64,000 nucleotides of DNA from JAVJSD01 sp040219575 (GTDB lineage Bacteria > Planctomycetota > Planctomycetia > Pirellulales > Pirellulaceae): the NCBI GenBank assembly GCA_040219575.1, contig JAVJSD010000090.1, positions 1 to 64,000 of the forward strand. The letters run 5' to 3'. Each line of letters begins with the position of its first letter. Within the stretch, counting starts at the first letter, position 1. Shown piece by piece: positions 44,811 to 54,251 of this stretch. The position numbers and the translations under genes were made by a program. Under the pieces are notes generated by a model. That model made no database searches and was not told the DNA's origin. It worked only from the letters and a program-made list of their open reading frames with translations.

Positions 44811-45504
44811 GGCAGACCTTCCTTGAGCTGCTTTGAATTCGAGCGCGGAAATCTATCAGAAGCGCCGCCGCTGTGTCCACATCACACGCCGCCGGTCGCC
44901 GACAAGCCGACAGGCTTCCCGACAAGGCGCCGACAAGAGACGGAACAGAGGCCAGGACCGACCGCCGGTCGAACGAGGGGGATTTCGCCACACCGTTCGG
45001 GGCGTCGGGTTGGTCCATAACGATTATTCGCCCAGGAATTGGCCGCCCTGCCGACAATGCGGGCGTCGCATCGATTTTGAGCGGCACCTTCGGCGTCGCG
45101 GCGGGTTTCATCTCGTTGTAGGGAGAGAGTATGCGCGGACTCGGCGCGGCGGGCATGTTCGGTAAAAAAGGTGACATGGGATCGCCAACCGGGTAGAATT
45201 AATGGTCCGCTAATAGGCCGCGACACGTCGGGAACGCGATGGACGTGCCGCCCCTACGGCGGATGCCGGCGACACGCCTTGAGGCAGCGCGGGACCGGCG
45301 CCTCCCACCTACCGACCTTCGTTCGCTCGAGATTTCGGCCTCCGTACCGCGTGCACGCCGCGAATTCGCCCTCACGCCTTCGCCCTCACGCCGGGACGTT
45401 GTCGAGTCTCTTCGCGACCGACCAGCGCCGACAAACCAGCGCCGAGAGATCAGCGCCGAGAGACCATCGCCGAGCCGATTTCCCTCCCACCTGAAAGCAT
45501 CGTC
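44811..45504. other. Intergenic region upstream of efflux operon
   Basis: About 690 nt without a supported gene; the ORFs present look like random reading frames. It contains the promoter-like pair described below and an imperfect tandem of cagcgccga units (about 45421-45470) in the leader of the efflux operon. Confidence 0.5.
45171..45199 (+). promoter_or_regulatory. Candidate promoter of the efflux operon
   Basis: GTGACA (45171-45176), a 17-nt spacer and TAGAAT (45194-45199) resemble a sigma-70-type promoter. It would give a 5' leader of about 300 nt before the ATG at 45505. Confidence 0.4.
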
Positions 45505-47346
45505 ATGGACCACTCCTTTCGCGGGCGAAGCGACGCAGCCCGAGGCCGCCGACGAAATCGAACGGGCTCCACCTGGTGGCTCGTGTTGGGGGCGCTTGTG
45601 GGCGTCACGGTCATCGGCGGCGTGACCGTCTACTTCGTGATGGGGGCGTCGGAGAACGTGGCCGACAAGCCGATCGTGGTGCCCGTCGTCAACGCCCCCT
45701 TCGATCACACCGTGCTCGAGGAAGGCGAAATCGAAAGCTCCAACAGCGTGGAAGTGAAATGCCAGGTGAAGTCGCGCAACAGCGGCGGCACCGAGATCAT
45801 CTGGGTGGTGGATGAAGGAACGCACGTCGAGGCCGGCGATCTCCTCTGCAAGCTCGACGCCTCGCTGTTGCAGCAGGAACTCGACCAGCAACGCATCAAC
45901 TGCAACACCAGTCAGGCCCTGGTCGTCCAGGCCGAGAACGCCTTCCGGGCCGCGGAGATCGCGCTCAAGGAGTACGAACAGGGCACCTACGCCCAGGAGC
46001 GGCAATTGATCCTCAACGAGATCTTCGTGGCCAACGAGAATCTCGAACGCACGCGGCAGTCGATCGCCTCGACCGAGCGACTGGCGGCCAAGGGACTGAC
46101 CGACATGCTGCAACTGCAGGCCGATCAGTTCGCCGTCGAAAAGGCGCAGAACGAACTCAAGTCGGCTCGCGGCAAACTGACCGTGCTGGACATGTACACC
46201 AGCCAGAAGATGATCAAGACGTTCGAGAGCGACATCGCCACGGCCGAGGCCAAGTGGGGCGCCGAGAAGCAAAGTCACTCGTTGGAATTGAAGAAGTTGG
46301 CCGAGTTGGAGGAACAGGTTAAGGCCTGCACGATCACGGCGCCGGTCGCGGGGCAGGTGGTGCACGCCAACCGGTACAGCAGTCGCGGCGGCGCGGAATT
46401 CGTCGTCGAGCAAGGCGCCCGCGTGACCGAAGGCAAGGCGATCATCCGCATTCCCGATCCCAGCCAGATGCAGGTCCGGGCCAAGATCAACGAATCGCAG
46501 GTGACGCTGGTGAAGCCGAACATGCCGGTCTCCATTCGCATCGACGCCATTCCGGACTCGAATCTGCGCGGAGAAGTGACGCGCGTCAACAAGTACGCCG
46601 AGCCGGGCAACTGGGCCAGCGGACAGATCAAGGAGTACATGACGCTGGTCCGGATTCTCGATCCCCCCGACGTCATTCGCAGCGGCATGACCGCCGAGGT
46701 GCGGATCCACGTCGAACAGCGGCCCGCGGCGCTGCAGGTGCAGACGCAGGCGGTCTGTGAACACAAGGGCCAGTACTTCTGCCTGGTCGAGACCGGCAAG
46801 AACAAGTACGAAACGCGGCCCATCACCATCGGCTCGAGCAACCAGAAGATGGTCACGATCGAGTCGGGGAACGTGCAGGAAGGCGAACAGTTGGTGATGA
46901 ATCCCCGCGGATTCGAGCAACTGCTGAACCTGCCCGACTTGCCCGACCCGCAGCGGATGCAGGTGGCCTCGGAAAGCTCGTCGGCGGACGGCGTCCCTTC
47001 CGACGGTCGCCCCGGGCCGCCCAGCGGCGGTCCCCCCGGCAGCGACCAGGCGGGAGACGGTTCTCCCGGCGGCGGTCCTCCTGGAGGCGGCCCTCCCGGC
47101 GGCGGTGCTCCCGGCGGCGGGCGTGTTTCGCCGATGGATCGCTTCGACAGCGACGGCGACGGGCGGCTTTCGAGCGACGAATTGGCGGCGGCCCCCGAAC
47201 AACTCCGCGGCCGCCTGTCGAGCGCCGACGCGGACGGCGACGGCTTCATCGACGGCGGCGAACTCACGCAGGCCTTCGCCGCCCTGCGGCAGGCCGGCGG
47301 ATTCGGCGGAGGCCCGCCCCCCTCGGGTGGAGGCGAAGGCGAATGA
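45505..47346 (+). CDS. MacA/HlyD-like periplasmic adaptor with Gly-Pro tail and paired EF-hands
   Basis: A 613-residue membrane-fusion protein. One transmembrane helix (about 24-46) precedes a biotinyl-lipoyl-like half (EIESSNSVEVKCQVKS). A long alpha-hairpin coiled coil (about 120-290) follows, then the second lipoyl half (TITAPVAGQVV) and beta-barrel domains. After the usual adaptor end (about residue 485) come ~55 Gly/Pro-rich residues with collagen-like GGPPGG repeats, then two EF-hands, DSDGDGRLSSDE (548-559) and DADGDGFIDGGE (575-586), and a Gly-rich end. The stop overlaps the next start (ATGA). With the following ATPase and FtsX-like permease it forms a MacAB-type exporter. The Ca2+-binding tail is not part of standard MacA. 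Confidence 0.88.
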   Translation: MDHSFRGRSDAARGRRRNRTGSTWWLVLGALVGVTVIGGVTVYFVMGASENVADKPIVVPVVNAPFDHTVLEEGEIESSNSVEVKCQVKSRNSGGTEIIWVVDEGTHVEAGDLLCKLDASLLQQELDQQRINCNTSQALVVQAENAFRAAEIALKEYEQGTYAQERQLILNEIFVANENLERTRQSIASTERLAAKGLTDMLQLQADQFAVEKAQNELKSARGKLTVLDMYTSQKMIKTFESDIATAEAKWGAEKQSHSLELKKLAELEEQVKACTITAPVAGQVVHANRYSSRGGAEFVVEQGARVTEGKAIIRIPDPSQMQVRAKINESQVTLVKPNMPVSIRIDAIPDSNLRGEVTRVNKYAEPGNWASGQIKEYMTLVRILDPPDVIRSGMTAEVRIHVEQRPAALQVQTQAVCEHKGQYFCLVETGKNKYETRPITIGSSNQKMVTIESGNVQEGEQLVMNPRGFEQLLNLPDLPDPQRMQVASESSSADGVPSDGRPGPPSGGPPGSDQAGDGSPGGGPPGGGPPGGGAPGGGRVSPMDRFDSDGDGRLSSDELAAAPEQLRGRLSSADADGDGFIDGGELTQAFAALRQAGGFGGGPPPSGGGEGE

Positions 47347-48065
47347 CCGCGGCCGCCAGCTTGCGCGAATTGAGCAAGTCGTACTTTCTCAAGAGTGAAA
47401 CCGTGCACGCGCTGCGGGGCGTCAGTTTCGACGTGCCGCAGGGCGACTACGTTGCGATCATGGGCCCCTCCGGTTCGGGAAAGAGCACGCTGCTCAACCT
47501 GCTGGGATGCCTCGACCGGCCGACCGGCGGGCAGTTGTTTCTCGGCGACGACGATGTCTCGCGGATGACCGACGATCAGTTGTCGCGCGTCCGCGCCACC
47601 CGCATCGGCTTCGTCTTTCAGTCGTACAACCTGATTCCGCAACTGACCGTCGTGGAGAACATCGAGGTGCCGCTGTATTACCAGGGGCGGATCAACGGCG
47701 ACTCACGCCGCCGCTGCCGCGAACTGGCGGGAATGGTGGGACTGGCCGACCGGCTCAGCCACCGACCCACGCAGCTTTCCGGTGGTCAGCAACAGCGCGT
47801 GGCCATCGCCCGCAGCCTGGTCAACGATCCTTATTTCATCCTGGCCGACGAGGCGACGGGCAATCTCGATTCGGTGACCACCGAGGAGATCCTGGCGCTG
47901 TTCGAACGCCTGAACGCCGAGGGCCGCACGATCATCATGGTCACGCATGAAGACGAGGTGGCGGCCCACGCCAAACGCGTCGTCCGGTTGCGCGACGGTC
48001 TGCTGCAGTCCGACGATCGAAACACCAACCGCATCATCCCCCATCCGGCCGCGGCCGCCGGTTAG
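47343..48065 (+). CDS. MacB/LolD-type ABC transporter ATPase
   Basis: A 240-residue ATPase of the MacB/LolD group. Walker A is GPSGSGKST, Q-loop SYNLIPQL, signature LSGGQQQRVAIARSL, and Walker B ILADEATGNLDS with the switch His in VTHE. The D-loop variant ATGNLD is typical of this family. Its ATG overlaps the adaptor stop codon by 4 nt, implying coupled translation. It powers conformational change in the downstream permease at the inner membrane face. The C-terminal tail (RNTNRIIPHPAAAAG) is short and non-conserved. Confidence 0.92.
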   Translation: MTAAASLRELSKSYFLKSETVHALRGVSFDVPQGDYVAIMGPSGSGKSTLLNLLGCLDRPTGGQLFLGDDDVSRMTDDQLSRVRATRIGFVFQSYNLIPQLTVVENIEVPLYYQGRINGDSRRRCRELAGMVGLADRLSHRPTQLSGGQQQRVAIARSLVNDPYFILADEATGNLDSVTTEEILALFERLNAEGRTIIMVTHEDEVAAHAKRVVRLRDGLLQSDDRNTNRIIPHPAAAAG

Positions 48066-48092
48066 CAACCGCGACTGGATGCATCATCCCGT

Positions 48093-48124
48093 TTCTGCAA
48101 TCCGCAATCTGAAATCTGAAATCA
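48093..48124. repeat. AATCTGA heptamer array
   Basis: Four 7-nt units (aatccgc, aatctga, aatctga and a partial) stand between the ATPase and permease genes, interrupting an otherwise tight operon. Confidence 0.7.
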
Positions 48125-48131
48125 CCACCCC

Positions 48132-49466
48132 ATGCTCTTCATCCGCACCTGGCAACTCGGCGTCAAAAGCCTGCTGCTGCACCCGATGCGGTCGCTGCTG
48201 ACCGTGCTGGGCATCTTCATCGGCGTGGCCAGCGTCATTTGGCTGCTGGCGATTGGTGAGGGCATCAGCATCAAGGCGCAGGAGCAGATCGAGGGCCTGG
48301 GGGCCGACAACGTGATCGTACGGACCATCAAACCGCCCGACGAGTCAACCGGCGGAGGCGGATTCGGCGCCGTGCCCTACGGGTTGACCCGCGCCGACTT
48401 CGAGTTGCTCGACGAAACGATTCCGCACGTCGAAAGCGTGCTGCCGATTCGCGAGTTGCGGCGGCAGTTTCGCTATCTCGACCGCAGCATGGACGGACGG
48501 CTTGTCGGCTGCACGCCCGAGTACGCCGACGTGACGCAGTTGCACGTCGCTCGCGGACGGTTCTTGACCGATGTCGATGTCGACAAGGCCCACAACAAGT
48601 GCGTGCTGGCGGCCGAAGTGGCGGCGCTCATGTTTCCCACCGAAGACCCGCTCGGCAAGCGCATCTTCCTGGTCGAGTCGCAGCACCAGGATTACTACGA
48701 AGTGGTGGGCGTGCTGAAGCACCGCAACGCCACCGCGGCCATCGGCGGTTCGCTCGACGCGCAGGACTTCTCCAGCGACGTGTATATCCCCATCAGCACG
48801 CTCAAGCAGCGGATCGGCGACATGATCGTCACCCGCGGCAACGGGTCGTTCCAGGTCGAGCAGGTCGAACTCAACCAGGTGACGCTCCGCATCGACCACG
48901 TCGACAACGTGCTCCGCACCGCCGAACTCGTCGAGTTCACGCTCACGCCGCATATGCAGAAGCGCGACATCGCCATCGTCACGCCGCTGGAACTGTTGGA
49001 GCAAGCCCGCACCACGCGGTTGATGTTCATGATGTTCATGGGGTTGATCGCGGCCATCTCGCTGCTGGTGGGCGGCATCGGCATCATGAACATCATGCTC
49101 GCCACCGTCACCGAGCGAACGCGCGAGATCGGCATTCGCCGCGCCCTCGGCGCACGGCGGGGCGACATCGTCCGGCAGTTCCTGGTCGAGACGATCGTGT
49201 TGTCGGTGGTCGGCGGCGCGACCGGCGTGCTGGGCGGTTTTGTCTGCCCGTTCTTCATCAGTTTCGTCCGCACGATGGTCACCGAGTACCGCCCCGACCT
49301 GATCGCGAACCTGCCCGAGGTGGTCCGCACGGTCGAACCGACGATCGTGCCGGCTTCCGTCCCGCTGGCGTTCGGCATCTCGGTGCTGGTGGGGATCGTG
49401 TTCGGCATCTATCCGGCGATTCGCGCGGCGCAGATGGATCCGATCGAGGCCCTGCGGCATGAGTAG
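48132..49466 (+). CDS. MacB-like FtsX-domain ABC permease
   Basis: A 444-residue permease. TM1 lies near residues 22-42 (LLTVLGIFIGVASVIWLLAIG), followed by a large periplasmic MacB-PCD domain (about 45-285). Three C-terminal helices lie near 300-322, 355-380 and 405-430. The cytoplasmic coupling motif RTREIGIRRALGAR precedes TM3. The C-terminus DPIEALRHE is the characteristic MacB/LolC ending. The ATPase is encoded separately upstream, so together they act like MacB split in two. It likely exports a peptide, lipid or lipoprotein via the adaptor. No TolC-like gene is adjacent. Confidence 0.9.
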   Translation: MLFIRTWQLGVKSLLLHPMRSLLTVLGIFIGVASVIWLLAIGEGISIKAQEQIEGLGADNVIVRTIKPPDESTGGGGFGAVPYGLTRADFELLDETIPHVESVLPIRELRRQFRYLDRSMDGRLVGCTPEYADVTQLHVARGRFLTDVDVDKAHNKCVLAAEVAALMFPTEDPLGKRIFLVESQHQDYYEVVGVLKHRNATAAIGGSLDAQDFSSDVYIPISTLKQRIGDMIVTRGNGSFQVEQVELNQVTLRIDHVDNVLRTAELVEFTLTPHMQKRDIAIVTPLELLEQARTTRLMFMMFMGLIAAISLLVGGIGIMNIMLATVTERTREIGIRRALGARRGDIVRQFLVETIVLSVVGGATGVLGGFVCPFFISFVRTMVTEYRPDLIANLPEVVRTVEPTIVPASVPLAFGISVLVGIVFGIYPAIRAAQMDPIEALRHE

Positions 49467-49651
49467 GGGGCGGGAGGTGAGTAGTGAGTAGTGAGTAGTG
49501 AGTAGTGAGTAGTGAGTGGTGAGTGGTGAAGGTCGGCCGCGATTCTCACTCCAAGCCGACGACTTGTCGTCGTGGTTTGGTGAGTAGGTGAGTAGGTGAG
49601 TGGTGAAGGTCGGCCGCGATTCTTACTCCAAGCCGACGACTTGTCGTCGTG
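49467..49651. repeat. GTGAGTA/GTGAGTG heptamer arrays and CCAAGCCGACGACTTGTCGTCG hairpins
   Basis: The array gtgagta x several occupies 49474-49530. Twin copies of a unit ggtcggccgcgattctcactccaagccgacgacttgtcgtcg stand at about 49529-49572 and 49604-49651, joined by another gtgagtag stretch (49577-49602). This is a direct duplication of about 75 nt. Confidence 0.75.
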
Positions 49652-49691
49652 AGTGGGTGCGGGGGTGTGGGCGGAGGGTTGCGTGTCTCCG

Positions 49692-50084
49692 ATGACTTCC
49701 GCCTCCGACAGCGACGACGAATTGCGGCTGGCGCCGGACGAGGCGGCGACGCGCGAGCAGACGCTGGCGAAACTCGACGGCCGGCGACACGCCGCCCTAC
49801 CGCTCAGCGACGACGACCGGCGGCGCATCGCACCGTTGCAGCGGCCCCGACCGCGATTCACGATCGCCGAGATGTTGACGGTCACCACGGTCGTGTGCGT
49901 CGGCCTGGCGGGCGCCTCCACGCTTCCACGCGGCGTGTTCGCCGGCGCGTCCGGCATCGCGGCCCTGATCCTGTTGCTCACGCTTCAATTCACCACCAGC
50001 ATCTCGCGCGGACTTCGCATGACGCTGTGGTGCCTGCTAGGCGCCTACTTGATCGCGGCCGCCGCGTCGTTGTTGGTGAGGTAA
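49692..50084 (+). CDS. Small hypothetical membrane protein
   Basis: A 130-residue protein with an acidic, polar N-terminal half (DSDDELRLAPDEAATREQTLAKLDG) and three hydrophobic segments (about 60-80, 84-104 and 112-128). The C-terminus is probably a membrane anchor bundle. I start at ATG 49692; the in-frame codons before it are repeat-derived. It matches no family I recognise. It stands alone between repeat arrays and the next oxidoreductase gene, with 227 nt of featureless sequence downstream. Confidence 0.6.
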   Translation: MTSASDSDDELRLAPDEAATREQTLAKLDGRRHAALPLSDDDRRRIAPLQRPRPRFTIAEMLTVTTVVCVGLAGASTLPRGVFAGASGIAALILLLTLQFTTSISRGLRMTLWCLLGAYLIAAAASLLVR

Positions 50085-50311
50085 TGAACGGCCGCAAAGC
50101 CTTCATCCTTTCCCCTTCATCCTTCATCCCTCCCAGCCTTCGCTATTTTCTTTATGGCGAACGCCGGAGGTTGACGCAGCACGTCGCCGGGAACGAAAAT
50201 CAGGGAGCCGTTGATGTTCCCGCCTTCCCTCTCCCACCTGCCGATCGTCGTTGCTCTCGCCCGCTCCGCGTTGGGTGGAATGCGGCGCGGCGGTCGGCTA
50301 TTCTGCACCCT

Positions 50312-51616
50312 ATGAACGCCACGCCTGAGAGTCGCCTCGGATTGCCCTTTCCCACACACCGTCTCCGCGGCGGCATGGTCGGAACGGGCATGATCTTCGA
50401 CGAAACCTATCGCCCCTTCTTCGAGGCGGCCTACGCCAATGGCGTGTACGACCGCCGCTTCGGCGTCTGCGAGGTCGACCTGGCCGCGGTCGCCAGTCGC
50501 ACGGGCAAACGGGCCGAGGCGTATCGCGACGCATCGCGGGGAAAGATCGGCGAATTCGCCAGTTTCAAAGAGCCCAATGCAATCAGCCAATTGCTCGAAG
50601 CGGGCGTCGATTTCGTTTGTGTGGCGACGCCCGACAACCGCCACTTCGAGGCGGCCTTCCAAGCACTTTCCGCCGGCAAGCACACGATTATCGAAAAGCC
50701 GTCGGTGCTGTCGCTCGGCGAACTCGACGAATTGGATCGTGTGGCCCGCGAGCAGAAGGTGCTGGCCAAGATCGTCTACCACAAACTGTACGATCCCGAT
50801 CACAAGAAGCTCCGCACGCTGGTGCACGAGGGAACGCTCAAGCATGTGAACAACGGCTACTGCACGCTGTTGGAGCCGAAGCAGATTTCCGGAGCGCAGT
50901 TCGCCGAGTGGATCACCGGCCGCAATCCCGGCACGTATGTGGCCGTGCACTACATCAAGCTGATCGACTTCTCGTTCGGTGGGAAATTGAAGAGCGTCTC
51001 CTGCACCGGGCAGCGCGGCATCGTGGGACCGAAGGACGGCCCCACGTGGGATTCGACGCAGCTGCGGATGATGTACGAGTACGACGACGGCCGCGAGGCG
51101 GCGTTCGACATCCACACCAGTTGGGTCATGCCCGATAACTTCCCCGGCTACGTCGAACAGGAAGTGCAGTTCCGCTTCGACAACGGCGTGTGGTTCGGCC
51201 ATAGCCGCAAGCGAGGCGTGGAGTGCACCGTCGAAGGCCGCACGCCCCTCGACATGAAGATCTCGATCAACAACCACTACAACGGCACGTTCTTCGAGCC
51301 GCACGGCGAGTACGCCCAGCGGGGCTACGGCGTGGAGGTCATCGAACGCTTCGCCCGCGAAGTGGCCAACGTCGAATTCGGCGGCCCGGCCGAACAGCGC
51401 GACCAGCGACTAGAGCAGACGCGCGGCCTGAACTACAACGACGTCTCCGCCGACCGGCAGGTCGTCGCCACGGTGCAGGCCATGGAGGCGATCCTCGAGG
51501 AGCACGCCGCCGGCCGTCCGAACTGCGTGGTCAATGTCAACGACAAGAACGGCGGCCTGGTCCTGTACGCACCCGGAAATAGTGAACCTCGGGTGCTGTA
51601 TGAAGGGGAGGTTTGA
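50312..51616 (+). CDS. Gfo/Idh/MocA-family oxidoreductase
   Basis: A 434-residue NAD(P)-binding oxidoreductase, longer than the copy at 43 kb. The Rossmann motif is GGMVGTGMIF near residue 20, followed by VATPDNRHFEAAFQALSAGKHTIIEKPSV with the family EKP motif. The C-terminal domain includes VHYIKLIDFSFGG, the equivalent of the catalytic G...H.ID helix, and LNYNDVSADRQVVATVQAMEAIL. Start ATG 50312 (MNATPESRLG). Extra loops around residues 225-330 distinguish it from typical 350-residue members. Probable sugar or inositol dehydrogenase; substrate unknown. Confidence 0.85.
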   Translation: MNATPESRLGLPFPTHRLRGGMVGTGMIFDETYRPFFEAAYANGVYDRRFGVCEVDLAAVASRTGKRAEAYRDASRGKIGEFASFKEPNAISQLLEAGVDFVCVATPDNRHFEAAFQALSAGKHTIIEKPSVLSLGELDELDRVAREQKVLAKIVYHKLYDPDHKKLRTLVHEGTLKHVNNGYCTLLEPKQISGAQFAEWITGRNPGTYVAVHYIKLIDFSFGGKLKSVSCTGQRGIVGPKDGPTWDSTQLRMMYEYDDGREAAFDIHTSWVMPDNFPGYVEQEVQFRFDNGVWFGHSRKRGVECTVEGRTPLDMKISINNHYNGTFFEPHGEYAQRGYGVEVIERFAREVANVEFGGPAEQRDQRLEQTRGLNYNDVSADRQVVATVQAMEAILEEHAAGRPNCVVNVNDKNGGLVLYAPGNSEPRVLYEGEV

Positions 51617-51674
51617 TTGCAGATTTCAGATTGCAGATTTCAGATTGGAAGAAGAGAAGAAGGCGGAACCGCTG

Positions 51675-52550
51675 ATGAACGCTAATTGGCGCTCATGGAA
51701 TCTTTCCGACGGGCATGGCGCGAAGATGACTTGTGCATTCGCCTTGTTGTTCATCTTGGGAGCTTGTCGCTGTGCGTTCGCCCAAGATGCATCCGAAGAA
51801 CTGAAGTCGGATTCGCGTGCTGTGTCCGATGCGCTAACTAGCGTCCGCAAGCTTGAGCCGAAGTCGTATCACCGCTTCCTGCGCGACGCGGCGAGAATTC
51901 TCCCGCCCCAGTGCGTCGGCCAACCATGGAGTGATGTTACAACGGCCATCGAAGGGCAAATGTGTCCGCTCGTCTATTCGCGGGACAATGGGGATCTTTT
52001 GCAGCGCTACTATCTCGCGGAGGGACAAGCAATCTCATTTCGCAACGGTCGAACGCTCGATGCCTACGTTTGGCTGTCCGGAAAGAATGCCGATCTTCGG
52101 CGACCATCTCGTCCTGAGACGGTCTTTGAGGCCAGCATCATGCTCGCCGACGAAATCAACGCGGACTACGAAGAGTTGATCAAGCAAGAGCGATATCCTC
52201 GCGGATCGGTTCTCGATGTGGTCCTTCGCTCACCCGAAGTCGAACGCGAAGGCTCGCGCTGGCCGACCGTGAAGAGGGTCCTGGTCAAATACGGTTCGAT
52301 CATTACTCGTTACGGCGTCTCCCACGGCTTCAGCGTCATCGTCGAATTAACCGCTTCCCGCGAACATGACATCGGTGAGAAGCGAATGTATTTCTTTGTT
52401 CGTAGCGACCTGGATCCGAAAGGGGACGACAAGGACATCGCTGCTGGAAGTGCATCCACGGACACCTTAGGTGCGGTCCAAGGATTTGGAGGCAACGAAT
52501 GGTGGCGTTCAACGGCGGACGAGAAGAAATACTTGAAGGTGCAGCCCTAG
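51675..52550 (+). CDS. Secreted protein of unknown function, AT-richer than its surroundings
   Basis: A 291-residue protein with a probable signal peptide (KMTCAFALLFILGACRCAFAQ, cleavage after AFA). The mature part has mixed alpha/beta character with no repeats or known motif: segments include SYHRFLRDAARILPPQ, QRYYLAEGQAISFRNGR, VKRVLVKYGSIITRYGVSHGF and EKRMYFFVRSDLD. GC content, and especially third-position GC, is visibly lower than in neighbours, and AGA/ATT/TTG-type codons are more frequent, which fits recent acquisition. The ATG at 51675 is tentative; 51726 would start just before the signal peptide. An AATCTGA-type heptamer array (51615-51650, reverse orientation) lies upstream. Confidence 0.65.
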   Translation: MNANWRSWNLSDGHGAKMTCAFALLFILGACRCAFAQDASEELKSDSRAVSDALTSVRKLEPKSYHRFLRDAARILPPQCVGQPWSDVTTAIEGQMCPLVYSRDNGDLLQRYYLAEGQAISFRNGRTLDAYVWLSGKNADLRRPSRPETVFEASIMLADEINADYEELIKQERYPRGSVLDVVLRSPEVEREGSRWPTVKRVLVKYGSIITRYGVSHGFSVIVELTASREHDIGEKRMYFFVRSDLDPKGDDKDIAAGSASTDTLGAVQGFGGNEWWRSTADEKKYLKVQP

Positions 52551-52554
52551 ATCA

Positions 52555-52732
52555 TTGGTCAACAGTTCACCCTCCAACTACTGAAATCTGACATCCCCCA
52601 GCGAACCTCAGCCGTTCCCAAGTACACCTACTCACGTACTCACCTAATCACCACGGCGACGACAAGTCGTCGGCGTGGATCGAAGCCGCCCTCGCCAATT
52701 ACCACTCACCTCTCACCACTCACCTAACCACC
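52555..52732. repeat. Heptamer-type arrays (CACTCAC, ACCTACTCACG) and CGACGACAAGTCGTCGGCG hairpin
   Basis: 52617-52640 and 52690-52727 carry the reverse-strand form of the GTGAGTG array. 52655-52676 is an inverted copy of the AAGCCGACGACTTGTCGTCG family. They separate the unknown protein gene from the aminotransferase gene. Confidence 0.65.
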
Positions 52733-54142
52733 ATGGCCACTGCTGAAAAGAAGAAGTTCGACTTTCCGGTCATCCAGCATGCGGGCGAGGAGGCGTCGAA
52801 CGACGTCCGCGAACGCCTCGTGCAGGTCGAACCGCTGGCGCTGCGGACGTATACGCCGTCGCTGGCCGTGTTGGACAAAAGCGCCGGCAGCTATCACTGG
52901 ACGCCCGAGGGCCGCAAGCTGGCCGATTTTTCGTCCGGCGTGCTGGTCGCCAACCTGGGCCACAATCCGAAACGCTGGTGGTCGCGGGTGATCGAGTACA
53001 TGGGGCTCGAGGCACTCAAGACGGCCGGCGAATTCGTCGAGGCCAAAACGCTCACCGCCTACAACGCCGTCACCGATCTGGAGGTGCTGGCTTGCGAGCG
53101 GCTGCTGGCCAACATGCAGGCCGAACCTGGCGGCGCCCGCATGGAGCAGGTCATGTGGTCGGCCAGCGGCAGCGAGGCGATTCAAAAATCGCTGTGGGCG
53201 GCGATGGCCCGCACGCCCGGCCGCAACATGATCCTCGCCACCCGGCACGGCTTCCACGGCAAGAAGGGGCTCGCCGGCGCGGTGACCGGCAGCGAGCAGG
53301 ACAAGGAGCGCGACGGCCGCGTGCGGTTCTTGAGTCTGCCGCGCGAGGAGTGCATCGACCTGGAGCGCCGTCGTCAGCCGATCGACCTCGCGCCGTACCA
53401 GGCCGAACTCGACGCCCTGTGGAACGAGTGCGGCGAGAAGATCTGCTGCCTGATCACCGAGCCGTACCTGGGAGGCGGCGGCTCGTATCATCCGCAGCCC
53501 GAGTACATGCAGATGCTGCAAAACTTCTGCCGCCAGCACGACGTGCTGTTGATCTTCGACGAGATTCAGGCCAACTTCGGCCGCACCGGCCCGATGTACG
53601 CCTTCACGCAGTACGGCGTCGAGCCCGACATCGTCTGCCTGGGCAAGGGGCTCGGCAACGGGATTCCGGTCAGCGCCGCGGTGGGCCGATCCGACGTCTT
53701 CGCCGCGCTCAAGTACGGCGAGGGAAGCGACACCTGGAGCGCCAATCCGCTGGCCAGCGCCGCGGTGCTGGCGACGCTCGACGAATTTGAATCGGCCGAC
53801 GTCATCGGCCAGGGACAGCGACTGTCGCAGGTGTTGGAGGCCGGCCTGGTGCGGCTGAAAGACACCGGCGCCGTGCGGCACATCCGCGGCGAGGGCTGCG
53901 TGTGGGGCGTCGAATGTCAGGCGGTCGGGGAGACGTCCGCCGACGACGTGGCCAACGCCTGCGTCGAAGCTTGCTACCTCGGCGACGAGCAGGGCCGGGC
54001 GATTCATTTGCTCGGGCCGCTGGCGGGCAAGGTGATTCGCGTCAGCCCGCCGCTGACGATGCCGCCCGACGAGGCCCGCGACTATCTCGACGCCATGCAA
54101 GGTCGGTTCGCCGCGGTGGTCGGCCGACTGCGGAGCAAGTAG
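52733..54142 (+). CDS. Class III PLP-dependent aminotransferase
   Basis: A 469-residue fold-type I aminotransferase. The PLP-binding residues are visible: SGSEA (145-149, phosphate cup), D276 (LLIFDEIQANFGRTG) and the Schiff-base lysine K305 (VCLGKGLGNG). Members transfer omega-amino groups (4-aminobutyrate, lysine, ornithine, diaminobutyrate) or act as decarboxylating/epimerising variants. Specificity cannot be read here, and the N-terminal 35 residues are atypical. Cytoplasmic. Stands alone, with a hairpin terminator downstream. Confidence 0.87.
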   Translation: MATAEKKKFDFPVIQHAGEEASNDVRERLVQVEPLALRTYTPSLAVLDKSAGSYHWTPEGRKLADFSSGVLVANLGHNPKRWWSRVIEYMGLEALKTAGEFVEAKTLTAYNAVTDLEVLACERLLANMQAEPGGARMEQVMWSASGSEAIQKSLWAAMARTPGRNMILATRHGFHGKKGLAGAVTGSEQDKERDGRVRFLSLPREECIDLERRRQPIDLAPYQAELDALWNECGEKICCLITEPYLGGGGSYHPQPEYMQMLQNFCRQHDVLLIFDEIQANFGRTGPMYAFTQYGVEPDIVCLGKGLGNGIPVSAAVGRSDVFAALKYGEGSDTWSANPLASAAVLATLDEFESADVIGQGQRLSQVLEAGLVRLKDTGAVRHIRGEGCVWGVECQAVGETSADDVANACVEACYLGDEQGRAIHLLGPLAGKVIRVSPPLTMPPDEARDYLDAMQGRFAAVVGRLRSK

Positions 54143-54187
54143 TTCGCATCAATCCAGCCGCCAAGAGAAACGGCTGCCAAGAAACGA

Positions 54188-54220
54188 GCAACGCCGAGGA
54201 CGCGGGATCCTCGGCGTTGC
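54188..54220. terminator. Bidirectional hairpin terminator between convergent genes
   Basis: A perfect 13-bp stem, gcaacgccgagga / tcctcggcgttgc, with a 7-nt loop lies between the convergent aminotransferase and HDOD stops. T-richness is weak on both sides (tcgtttcttgg on the minus side), so it is inferred mainly from stem strength and position. Confidence 0.6.
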
Positions 54221-54251
54221 GTGATTCTTGGCCGGCGGCAAGCGCTGTGGG

